Source of the DNA: a virus
DNA: 26,594 nucleotides
IMG/VR virus record: IMGVR_UViG_3300048029_000431
Span: 1-26,594 of that record
Strand: one strand, 5' to 3'
Shown: piece by piece, positions 13,348-19,786 of the stretch
How the letters are laid out: each line of letters starts with the position of its first letter
Position numbering within the stretch: position 1 is the stretch's first letter
Translations under genes and position numbers: made by a program
Notes under the pieces: model-generated
The model's input: only the letters and a program-made list of their open reading frames with translations
Told to the model about the DNA's origin: nothing
Databases searched by the model: none

Positions 13348-13616
13348 ATTCCCACCCCCTCGCGATAGTCGGCTGTTTGCTCGGCTTCAATTGCTCGGCG
13401 GGTAATCTCCGCGCGCGCGTCCTGAGTCAATAAGACTTGCTCGGCGTATTCGGTTTGCGGTTGATTGCGGAGCCAAAGGCGAGCGCTCCAAACCATCCGG
13501 TTTATTTGTTCGGGACTGAAGTCAGCGAGAGTTTTACCCCTCGCCGCGTCCATTGTTATCCAATAGTGGCGGGCGTCTTCCTGTAGCCCGTGAACGTATT
13601 GCCCTATCTTGCTCAT
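13344..13616 (-). CDS. Unknown small helical protein (90 aa)
   Basis: The start ATG at 13616 overlaps the previous stop as ATGA, with GGAGGGG shortly upstream; a frame extended to 13646 would run back into the neighbour. The protein is helical, with GKTLADFSPEQINRMVWSAR and a tail of Glu, Ala and Arg (EITRRAIEAEQTADYREGVG). It has no cysteine, membrane segment or known motif. Strict start/stop overlaps with both neighbours argue for a real gene in one transcript. Confidence 0.6.
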   Translation of the reverse strand: MSKIGQYVHGLQEDARHYWITMDAARGKTLADFSPEQINRMVWSARLWLRNQPQTEYAEQVLLTQDARAEITRRAIEAEQTADYREGVGI

Positions 13617-13822
13617 GCCGCGCCCCTCCGCGTTTTGGCTAAACACTCTCCGACGATGTTGCGCATGATCTCGCGCTCCTCATGATCGTGATCTAGTTGC
13701 GCGGATAGGTTTGCATTCATGGCGAGGTGCATTCCTTCGCGCTTGAGTCGGGCCAATTCCTCAACTTGCGCCAGTGTCATCTGGACAAAGGCGCGCGTGA
13801 TTAAATCGGTTTCGTTATTCAT
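13613..13822 (-). CDS. Unknown small helical protein (69 aa)
   Basis: ATG 13822 has GGAG 8 bases upstream. The whole product is predicted helix (MTLAQVEELARLKREGMHLA, then LDHDHEEREIMRNIVGECLA), ending in a basic RRGAA. It starts the run of small genes downstream of the ArdC-like gene and is separated from it by 42 bases. No family is recognised. Confidence 0.58.
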   Translation of the reverse strand: MNNETDLITRAFVQMTLAQVEELARLKREGMHLAMNANLSAQLDHDHEEREIMRNIVGECLAKTRRGAA

Positions 13823-13864
13823 GGCTAAATCTCCCTATTCAGATATTACTAGGTGGGGCCGCAA

Positions 13865-14821
13865 TTAAGCGGCCTGAGTTTGGTTTTCGGGTTGCAACCC
13901 GTGAAGATGGTTGCAAGCGTCTTGTGCGAGCTTGCCAGCGCTGAATATGTACTTGGTGTCAGACTTCAGTGCCGCCAGCCAATTGCCGATGTATTTCACA
14001 TGGTCAACCCGCATCGTTGTCTCAATGCCCAGATCCGCGCACATGAGCATTGCCCCGATCTCCGCGACTAATTCCTCAAACGCATAGCCGCGCTTGCTTC
14101 GATCATCTGAGCGATTGCAACGCGACTTGTGGCCGGTCCAGTGTGTCAGCTCATGCAAGTAAACCGAATAGTATGCTTCGGTCGCCGTGCGGGTGCTGGT
14201 AGCGTGGAATAACTCTTTGCGCGGCATGGTCACCGCATCCAGCGCTGGGGTATAATATGCGCGGCCTTGATCGCTGTGGGTGATGGTCGCGCCAAGATTA
14301 GAAATGAACGCTTCAACGTCCGCGCAAGTGTCAACATCTGAGCGCTTTTTGATCGCTGGCGGCATCCATGGTTTAGCCGGAATGGGCGACTTGTGAGCGC
14401 GCTTTAGCTTGGCGTCTGATTCGGGGGTGCGGAGCGTGACGGATTCAAATGACCAAACCGCTTTTGAAGTGAACCCGCCTACGCGCCATTCATCTTTGCC
14501 GCTGGGTGACTTGTCCGCGTCAACTTTGAATTTTTTTGGCATGGCAAGGTAAAAAGTTGCCGAGTCTGTCACCTGATAGCCAAGGCGCGCCCACCCATCA
14601 TAGGTGCTGTAAAACGTGACGCCCATCATCATCGCTGTGAAAGCATTGGTTCCGGTTGCCGCGTGTCCCGTGTCGGGGTTATACGGTCTGCACCCTGTAG
14701 ACTTGAATGGCATTTCAAATGAGTTGGGATCGAAATCCGGAGCCGATACCGCGTCCGCTATGGCTTGCAGTTTGTCCGCGATTTGATCGTTTAATCGTGC
14801 TGTGTGGTCAATCTTTGACAT
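13865..14821 (-). CDS. ArdC-like antirestriction protein with zincin metallopeptidase domain (318 aa)
   Basis: The ATG at 14821 (GAGG 9 bases upstream) gives 318 residues; a longer frame to 14932 overlaps the neighbouring gene. The N-terminal part (to about 135) matches the ArdC/TraC single-strand-DNA-binding domain (P.STGCRPYN.. at the start, TFYLAMPKKF, WSFESVTL). The C-terminal part has the zincin motif HELTHWTGH (H223, E224, H227), then YAFEELVAEIGAMLMCADLG with E254 as the likely third ligand, and YIGNWLAALK. ArdC proteins protect incoming plasmid or phage DNA from host restriction. All catalytic residues look intact. This is the only recognised function in the cluster. Confidence 0.85.
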   Translation of the reverse strand: MSKIDHTARLNDQIADKLQAIADAVSAPDFDPNSFEMPFKSTGCRPYNPDTGHAATGTNAFTAMMMGVTFYSTYDGWARLGYQVTDSATFYLAMPKKFKVDADKSPSGKDEWRVGGFTSKAVWSFESVTLRTPESDAKLKRAHKSPIPAKPWMPPAIKKRSDVDTCADVEAFISNLGATITHSDQGRAYYTPALDAVTMPRKELFHATSTRTATEAYYSVYLHELTHWTGHKSRCNRSDDRSKRGYAFEELVAEIGAMLMCADLGIETTMRVDHVKYIGNWLAALKSDTKYIFSAGKLAQDACNHLHGLQPENQTQAA

Positions 14822-14858
14822 GGTGTGATTCCTCTTTTTGTGAGCGTTGTGGGGCCGC

Positions 14859-15065
14859 TTATGCGGCGATGTTGTGGATTGTCCAAAGCTCGCCATTCTC
14901 AAAGTAAGCTTGCTCGGCAACCATGTTGGCATGCTCTATAGCGTCCGCGATGCTGTCAAAAATTCGCATTAACGGGCCAGCGTTTTGTAACAATGCGTTA
15001 TCGCACCAGCAAACTTCAAAGCCGCCTTGTGTGCTTGGCTGAATTGTTATTACTTGATCTTGCAT
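14859..15065 (-). CDS. Unknown small protein, first gene of accessory cluster (68 aa)
   Basis: ATG 15065 has TGAGG 10 bases upstream. The sequence opens with beta strands (MQDQVITIQPSTQGGFEVCW) and ends in an amphipathic helix (IADAIEHANMVAEQAYFENG, then ELWTI), a small alpha/beta fold often seen in phage and plasmid accessory proteins. It precedes the ArdC-like gene by 37 bases. Both genes share TTGTGAGCGTT (plus strand 14838-14848 and 15083-15093) just upstream of their ribosome sites. Function unknown. Confidence 0.62.
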   Translation of the reverse strand: MQDQVITIQPSTQGGFEVCWCDNALLQNAGPLMRIFDSIADAIEHANMVAEQAYFENGELWTIHNIAA

Positions 15066-15108
15066 GGTTATAAATCCTCATGTTGTGAGCGTTTGCCAGT
15101 GTTGGCAT

Positions 15109-15142
15109 CTAGAAAGCCCGCGCGGCGTCATCCGGTGCGGGC
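15109..15142 (-). terminator. Terminator-like hairpin in leader (possible attenuator)
   Basis: On the minus strand GCCCGC (15142-15137) pairs with GCGGGC (15121-15116) and is followed by TTTCTAG. It stands between two short peptide frames and the first gene of the accessory cluster. A second hairpin (TGCCA/TGGCA, 15094-15107) follows at once. The arrangement resembles transcription attenuation; the U-run is short, so strength is uncertain. Confidence 0.45.
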
Positions 15143-15158
15143 GTTGGGCTTGGTGGTA

Positions 15159-15182
15159 TTACCAGCGGCGGCGGTCAATCAT
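15159..15182 (-). CDS. Arg-rich leader micropeptide (7 aa; 12 aa from GTG)
   Basis: ATG 15182 reads MIDRRRW and stops 17 bases before the terminator-like hairpin; a GTG five codons upstream gives MSIECMIDRRRW. Three consecutive CGC arginine codons just before a hairpin are what a translation-controlled leader would show. Very short, so only a candidate. Confidence 0.3.
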   Translation of the reverse strand: MIDRRRW

Positions 15183-15186
15183 GCAT

Positions 15187-15246
15187 TCAATGCTCACCTG
15201 TTTGGTGATTGCAGATATAAATTTCATATGTGTTGTATGTGGTCAT
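15187..15246 (-). CDS. Leader micropeptide (19 aa)
   Basis: ATG 15246 has GAGG 9 bases upstream, a good ribosome site, and encodes MTTYNTYEIYICNHQTGEH. It lies about 50 bases after the candidate promoter and ends just before the arginine-rich micropeptide. It may be a leader peptide or a remnant gene. Confidence 0.38.
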   Translation of the reverse strand: MTTYNTYEIYICNHQTGEH

Positions 15247-15303
15247 ATCAAAGTACCTCTATCAGTGAGCTAGTGAATGCTGGGATAACACCCAACAATG
15301 CGA

Positions 15304-15332
15304 ACGGTACATGAACGGAAATAGTGTGTCAA
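15304..15332 (-). promoter_or_regulatory. Candidate promoter of accessory cluster
   Basis: Reading leftward, a perfect -35 TTGACA (15332-15327) is followed after 17 bases by TACCGT (15309-15304), a weak -10. A TGTTATCCCA block (15290-15281) lies near the expected start point and resembles the arm-type motif around attP. The strong -35 makes it the best candidate for transcription of the 15065-12534 genes. Confidence 0.5.
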
Positions 15333-15393
15333 GTAATAATTGAAATTATTTTTATCCCCACAGTCGCCGCTGTTATTTGGTCTTTTTATTCAG

Positions 15394-15427
15394 GCGTACA
15401 GAGAGCGTACAGAGAGCGATACAGACG
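15394..15427. repeat. 11-bp tandem repeats
   Basis: GCGTACAGAGA occurs twice in tandem (15394-15404 and 15405-15415) and is followed by a diverged third unit, GCGATACAGACG. The period is about one helical turn, as in iteron-like or terminase/regulator binding sites. GGCGT at the left and ACGCC at the right also make the block's ends inverted. Confidence 0.6.
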
Positions 15428-15828
15428 CCCCATTATTTAGCTGGTCATTGGTAGGGTGTGGCACGATCTAACCATCTGAGCGCATTGGGGAAACCTGACA
15501 GTGGGTTGGCGTCAAATCATGGGGAATGGCACAGCGTTGCCGCCAGCGTCCAGTGCTTTACTGATTACCAATACCTATAGACTGATATAGGAAGCCCCGA
15601 ATCAAACCCCCAATACCATCCAGCGGCCTTAATACTAATTGGTGGCCTTAATACATATCAGTGGGTGCTCTTCTGAAACCCACTATTCCAAGACGGGACG
15701 GGATCACAAACCGCATACGTAAGCCATTCTAACTGCCGTAAATACATGTATGAGGAAGTCACAGCTGGATTTTGCCTGACCTCGGAACCCATCAACGGTG
15801 CGGGCTTCAGCGATAGTGACCACTAGCT

Positions 15829-15851
15829 ACTTGCTTGTTGCAAACAAGTAA
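15829..15851. promoter_or_regulatory. Palindromic site, copy 1
   Basis: The core CTTGTT-GCA-AACAAG (15834-15848) has perfect 6-base arms and is preceded by an extra ACTTG. The same core with different centre recurs 233 bases downstream at the start of the late operon, with flanking ACTT and GT/AT also shared. Candidate operator or terminase site. Confidence 0.6.
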
Positions 15852-16047
15852 TTGCCTGCCTGCGTTGGGCCGGGGGGAGGGGGTTGCGCGCGCCGATTTC
15901 CTCCGGTTCCCACTCTCCCTTACTAAAGCGAAAACGCTGAAACCCACGTGGCTGTATGTCTGAGACGGCGTTAGCCTGTTCGGAGCCAAAGGCTCTGTAA
16001 CTGAATTGGGGTGTTTTTCGGAGGGGTTGCGGGGTTAGTCAGATATG

Positions 16048-16053
16048 TATACT
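16048..16053 (+). promoter_or_regulatory. Candidate -10 box of the late operon
   Basis: TATACT matches the sigma70 -10 box at 5 of 6 bases. No good -35 lies 16-18 bases upstream (GGTTGC at best), as expected for a promoter needing an activator or antiterminator. The expected start point is about 16060, a few bases before the second palindrome. Confidence 0.35.
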
Positions 16054-16061
16054 ATGGCGAC

Positions 16062-16084
16062 ACTTACTTGTTTGGAACAAGTGT
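16062..16084. promoter_or_regulatory. Palindromic site, copy 2, at late operon start
   Basis: ACTTGTT-TGG-AACAAGT (16066-16082) has perfect 7-base arms. It shares CTTGTTNNNAACAAG and outer ACTT with the copy at 15829-15851, and it sits between the candidate late -10 and the small terminase start. Confidence 0.6.
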
Positions 16085-16085
16085 T

Positions 16086-16463
16086 TTGTCCCTAGAAGAC
16101 AAGTGTGCTGAGAGAAAGGAAGTCAATGTCCGTAAGCGTGGCAGGGAGGATGCTCGCCGCGAGAAAAGGGAATTGTCTAAGCTATCTAGGGAGGAGCAAC
16201 GTCATCGGTTGTCTCTTCTGCGCACTGAGTTTCTGACTCACTCATCTTTAGATCGCTTTGTGGAAAAGCTGTTTGCCATGGCCTTGGATGACGAACACTC
16301 AGGCCAAGCCGTTGCCATTAAGATCATCTCCGAAAGAATCCTCCCTATTCAGTCTTTTACTGCTGAATCCAAGAAGTCTTCTGCGGTCAATATAAACATC
16401 ACAGGATTGAAGGTCGATGTGGAGCCGGAGAAGGATGTTAGCGAGCCGGTGTCGATCCAGTGA
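16086..16463 (+). CDS. Terminase small subunit
   Basis: The conserved part is FLTHSSLDRFVEKLFAMALD, DEHSGQAVAIKIISERILPI, then the tail VNINITGLKVDV. This matches podovirus/siphovirus small terminases with L..K..E.AMDDEH.GQ.AA.K…R.LP and an INI.GL tail. These proteins recognise packaging-site DNA and load the large subunit. The start is uncertain: TTG at 16086 (shown, 125 aa) and 16068 have weak ribosome sites, and GTG at 16011 would place the palindrome and candidate -10 inside the gene. The start of the conserved basic region (KRGREDARREKREL) is after all of them. It overlaps the large subunit as GTGA. Confidence 0.8.
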   Translation: MSLEDKCAERKEVNVRKRGREDARREKRELSKLSREEQRHRLSLLRTEFLTHSSLDRFVEKLFAMALDDEHSGQAVAIKIISERILPIQSFTAESKKSSAVNINITGLKVDVEPEKDVSEPVSIQ

Positions 16464-17707
16464 GTGATCTCAACTTACAGCTCTTGCCTTGGCAGGAAGA
16501 AGTGATGCAGGATGCCTCCCGCTTCAAGATCGTTGCCGCTGGTAGACGAACTGGGAAATCCCATCTAGCCGCTATTTCTCTCATCTTATCTGCCCTTGAT
16601 GGTCGGGATGGCAAGGTCTTTTACGTTGCCCCCACCCAAGGACAGGCTCGTGACGTAATCTGGCACACCATCTTTGATATCGCCAATGACATCATTGAGC
16701 GAAGTCACATCAACAACCTTGAAATAACACTAAGTGGCGGCAACACCATTTATTTAAAAGGCGCTGATAGGCCAGATTCCCTCCGTGGTGTGTCTTTGAA
16801 GCACCTTGTGCTAGATGAATATGCGTTTATGAAGCCGGATGTGTTTGAGTCCATCTTAAGACCGGCCCTCGCAGATAGGAAAGGCTCCCTAATCGCCATT
16901 GGAACACCAGAGGGAAGAAACCACTTCTACGATATGTTCCAAGGGGCCAGTGGCTGGGATGATTGGAACCAGTTCCACTACACCTCTTTTGATAATCCTC
17001 TTGTAGACAAGGCTGAAATCGAACACGCGCGGTCCACTCTTCCGGCATGGGCCTTCCAGCAGGAGTTTCTCGCCAGTTTCGACGCCAGAACAGGCGGGAT
17101 TTTCGACACTGACAACTTCATTTACCACGATGAGGTAAAAGATTCCGGCGATTACTACATATCCATTGACCTTGCTGGATTCAAGGCCCAAGGGCAGAGG
17201 AAGGCCAAGAAGCGGGACAACAGCGCTATCGCCGTAACAAAGGTGGCCCCCTCTGGAAAGTGGTATGTAGAGGACATCATCTTTGGTCAATGGTCACTGG
17301 ATGAGACTTGTCAAAAGATTTTTGATGCCGTGGAGAAGTACCGACCCCTGAAGATTGGCATGGAGCGGGGTATTGCACAGCAAGCCGTGATGTCCCCCCT
17401 TGGGGATTTGATGAGACGTAGGGGGAGGCTGTTCCATGTGGAGCTATTGACGCATGGCAACCAGAAAAAAGAGGATCGGATTGCGTGGGCTTTGGAGGGT
17501 AGGTTTGCCAACCAGATGATCTCCCTCAAAAACGCCGCGTGGAACGAGCGGTTTATTGATGAGGCGGCTAACTTCCCTTCTACACTTGTCCATGATGACC
17601 TGATTGACGCGCTCGCATACGCCGACCAGATAGCGCAGATCGCCTACCTAGACGGTATTGAGCTGGCAGATGACTTTGAGCCTATTGATGCTGTGGCAGG
17701 ATTTTAA
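16460..17707 (+). CDS. terL: Terminase large subunit
   Basis: The 415-residue protein has a Walker A-type loop VAAGRRTGKS (residues 25-34), a Walker B HLVLDEYAF (115-123) with E120 as catalytic glutamate, and a coupling motif region AIGTPEGRNHFYDMF (146-160). The C-terminal RNase H-like nuclease has D237 in YISIDLAG, E302 and the HDDLIDALAYA acidic pair (378-388). It pumps DNA into the prohead and cuts it at the ends. The GTG start overlaps the small subunit stop, and the portal follows directly. Confidence 0.95.
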   Translation: MSDLNLQLLPWQEEVMQDASRFKIVAAGRRTGKSHLAAISLILSALDGRDGKVFYVAPTQGQARDVIWHTIFDIANDIIERSHINNLEITLSGGNTIYLKGADRPDSLRGVSLKHLVLDEYAFMKPDVFESILRPALADRKGSLIAIGTPEGRNHFYDMFQGASGWDDWNQFHYTSFDNPLVDKAEIEHARSTLPAWAFQQEFLASFDARTGGIFDTDNFIYHDEVKDSGDYYISIDLAGFKAQGQRKAKKRDNSAIAVTKVAPSGKWYVEDIIFGQWSLDETCQKIFDAVEKYRPLKIGMERGIAQQAVMSPLGDLMRRRGRLFHVELLTHGNQKKEDRIAWALEGRFANQMISLKNAAWNERFIDEAANFPSTLVHDDLIDALAYADQIAQIAYLDGIELADDFEPIDAVAGF

Positions 17708-19786
17708 ATGGCTAAACTTGATAGCAAAGAACCTATTCTAGAACACCTTGGTGTAGAGCATGGCCTTGCAGAATGGATGGAGGGCCTTCTTCAAGAGTGG
17801 AGATGGCACTATGAAGCCAACTATGCTGACAAGCACGAAGAGTACTACCGGCTCTGGAGAGGGATTTACGCCGAACAGGACAAGACTCGCCAATCTGAGC
17901 GTTCTAAGATTATTGCGCCAGCACTACAGCAGGCTGTGGAGTCCGCTGTAGCTGAGATTGAGACGGCATCCTTCTCTCAAGGCTTCATGTTTGACATTGA
18001 AGATCATGACCAGACACAACCAACGCCCCCTCAAGGCCAACAGCCTCAGATGCAGACCCCAGATGCTTTGCAGGGGGCGGCGGTTGCTCCATCAGATGCC
18101 CCTATTATCCGTGATCAACTTCATAAAGACATGGATAGGGCTAATTACAGGGCCGCAATAGGCGAGATCCTTATCAATTCTGCTGTTTTTGGCACAGGAA
18201 TTGGTGAGTTGATGATTGAAGATTCAACAGAGTACATTCCTGCTACTCAACCCCTTAATGAAGCTAGTGGGGCGTCTCTGGTTGAGTACGGCGTAGAGGA
18301 AAGAACCCGTCCTATTATTAAGCTAAACCCTGTTCAGCCTAAAAACCTACTGGTTGACCCCAATGCAACGTGTGTATCTAGTGCAATGGGTGTCTGTGTA
18401 GAGGAGTTTGTGGGGCTACATGCTATTGAGCGACTTCAAGAGCAAGGGGTCTACCGCAGTATAGACATTGGCACAGACCCATCATGCGATGAGATTGATG
18501 CTGACCCTGAAAATGTTGTTCAGCCCCATCATAAAGTAAGAGTTCAGCGGTACTACGGGTTAGTGCCTACTGACTTACTTAAAGATGAAGGCGTTGACTC
18601 TGAATTGCTGGAAGATGGCAAGTACACAGAGGCCGTTGTTGTTGTTGGCAATGGCAAGATCCTCAAAGCTCAATCAAATCCCTATATGTGCAAGGATCGG
18701 CCTATTTGCGCCTTTCCTTGGGACGTAGTACCCAGCCGTTTCTGGGGTCGTGGGGTATGTGAGAAGGGCTATATGTCTCAGAAGGCTTTAGACGCTGAAA
18801 TGAGAGCGCGCATTGACGCACTAGCCTTGACTACGCACCCAATGATGGCGGTGGACGCAACCAGAATCCCAAGGGGAGACAAGTTTGAGGTCAGACCGGG
18901 GAAGATGCTGTTGACCAACGGCGCTCCTCAAGAGGCAATCATGCCATTTAAGTTTGGTCAGGTAGATCAGATCAGTTTTAACCAAGCCCAGAACCTACAG
19001 CTAATGGTTCAGCAGGCTACAGGGGCAATGGACTCCGCTGAGATGGCCAAGGGGCCGTCATCAGACACTACTGCCGCTGGTATTAGCATGAGCATGGGCG
19101 CTGTTATGAAGCGTCAACGCCGAACACTGGTCAACTTCCAAGAATCCTTTTTTAAGCCTCTAATCAAGAAGACTGCTTGGCGTTACATGCAGTTTGATCC
19201 AGAGAAATACCCATCAAAGGACTATCACTTCTCTGTTGTCAGCTCATTGGGCGTAATTGCTAGGGAGTATGAGGTAGGTCAGCTAGCTCAGATTCTTCAG
19301 GTAGTCCCACCAGAAGCTCCGCTACACAATATGTTGATTAAGGCCATCATTGAACACATGAACGTCACTAGCAAAGAGAAGCTATTGGCGCAGATTGATC
19401 AAATGAACCAGCCCAACCCACAGGCTCAAGCCATGCAGGAGCAACAGGCTCAACTGGCGGCGGCATTGCAACAAGCTCAATCAGCAGTACTTAATGCACA
19501 GGCCGCTGAAGCTCAATCGCGGGCTATGAAGTACCAGATGGAAACTCAGATCATGCCGCGTGAGGCACTGCTTAAGTACGCTGATGTCGACAAGGACGGC
19601 AAGGTTGATGATGACTTTGAGAAGAAGATTCGCCTAGCTCAGATGTTGCTTGAAGAAGAAAAATTTAATCTTGAGTCGGAAGAACGTCGATCAGCCATAA
19701 AGAATGCAGAATCAGAGCAAAACGCGCTTCGCCAAATGCTGGGACAGCAAGCCCCACAACCTAATGGAGAGCCTCCAATTCAATGA
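17708..19786 (+). CDS. Portal protein (head-tail connector, 692 aa)
   Basis: Immediately follows terL (AGGA 6 bases before ATG). It is long for a portal and has the podovirus form: an N-terminal helical region (W..HYEANYADKHEEYYRLWR), a Pro/Gln-rich insertion at about residues 101-132, the stem/wing region with GEILINSAVFGTGIGELMIE, VQPKNLLVDPNATC and PFKFGQ.DQISFNQAQNLQ, MDSAEMAKGPSSDTTAAGI, and a Gln/Ala-rich coiled-coil tail. A loop D-V-D-K-D-G-K-V-D-D-D (about 626-636) resembles an EF-hand/dockerin calcium loop. The portal forms the ring at the capsid vertex and docks the terminase. Confidence 0.9.
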   Translation: MAKLDSKEPILEHLGVEHGLAEWMEGLLQEWRWHYEANYADKHEEYYRLWRGIYAEQDKTRQSERSKIIAPALQQAVESAVAEIETASFSQGFMFDIEDHDQTQPTPPQGQQPQMQTPDALQGAAVAPSDAPIIRDQLHKDMDRANYRAAIGEILINSAVFGTGIGELMIEDSTEYIPATQPLNEASGASLVEYGVEERTRPIIKLNPVQPKNLLVDPNATCVSSAMGVCVEEFVGLHAIERLQEQGVYRSIDIGTDPSCDEIDADPENVVQPHHKVRVQRYYGLVPTDLLKDEGVDSELLEDGKYTEAVVVVGNGKILKAQSNPYMCKDRPICAFPWDVVPSRFWGRGVCEKGYMSQKALDAEMRARIDALALTTHPMMAVDATRIPRGDKFEVRPGKMLLTNGAPQEAIMPFKFGQVDQISFNQAQNLQLMVQQATGAMDSAEMAKGPSSDTTAAGISMSMGAVMKRQRRTLVNFQESFFKPLIKKTAWRYMQFDPEKYPSKDYHFSVVSSLGVIAREYEVGQLAQILQVVPPEAPLHNMLIKAIIEHMNVTSKEKLLAQIDQMNQPNPQAQAMQEQQAQLAAALQQAQSAVLNAQAAEAQSRAMKYQMETQIMPREALLKYADVDKDGKVDDDFEKKIRLAQMLLEEEKFNLESEERRSAIKNAESEQNALRQMLGQQAPQPNGEPPIQ

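Larger units (their letters stand above)
15333..16047. other. Non-coding repeat-rich region before late operon
   Basis: No frame here looks like a gene. Visible structure: 11-bp tandem repeats (15394-15427); CCTATA/TATAGG inverted repeat (15574-15591); direct repeat GGCCTTAATAC (15625-15635 and 15644-15654); perfect 7-bp hairpin AGTGGGT/ACCCACT (15660-15684); ATACATGTAT (15742-15751); a palindrome at 15829-15851; a G-run (15867-15883) beside GCGCGCGCC; AGCG/CGCT (15927-15938); GAGCC/GGCTC (15982-15994). Just upstream of the terminase genes, this is the likely place for the packaging (cos or pac) site and late regulatory sequences. Confidence 0.55.

Noticed and set aside
15807-15989. Minus-strand 60-codon frame in the non-coding block
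   Set aside because: Composition is not protein-like, there is no ribosome site, and it covers the G-run and one palindrome.
16011-16085. N-terminal extension of the small terminase as certain coding sequence
   Set aside because: The extra residues are unlike small terminases and the stretch holds a -10-like box and a dyad; kept only as an alternative start.
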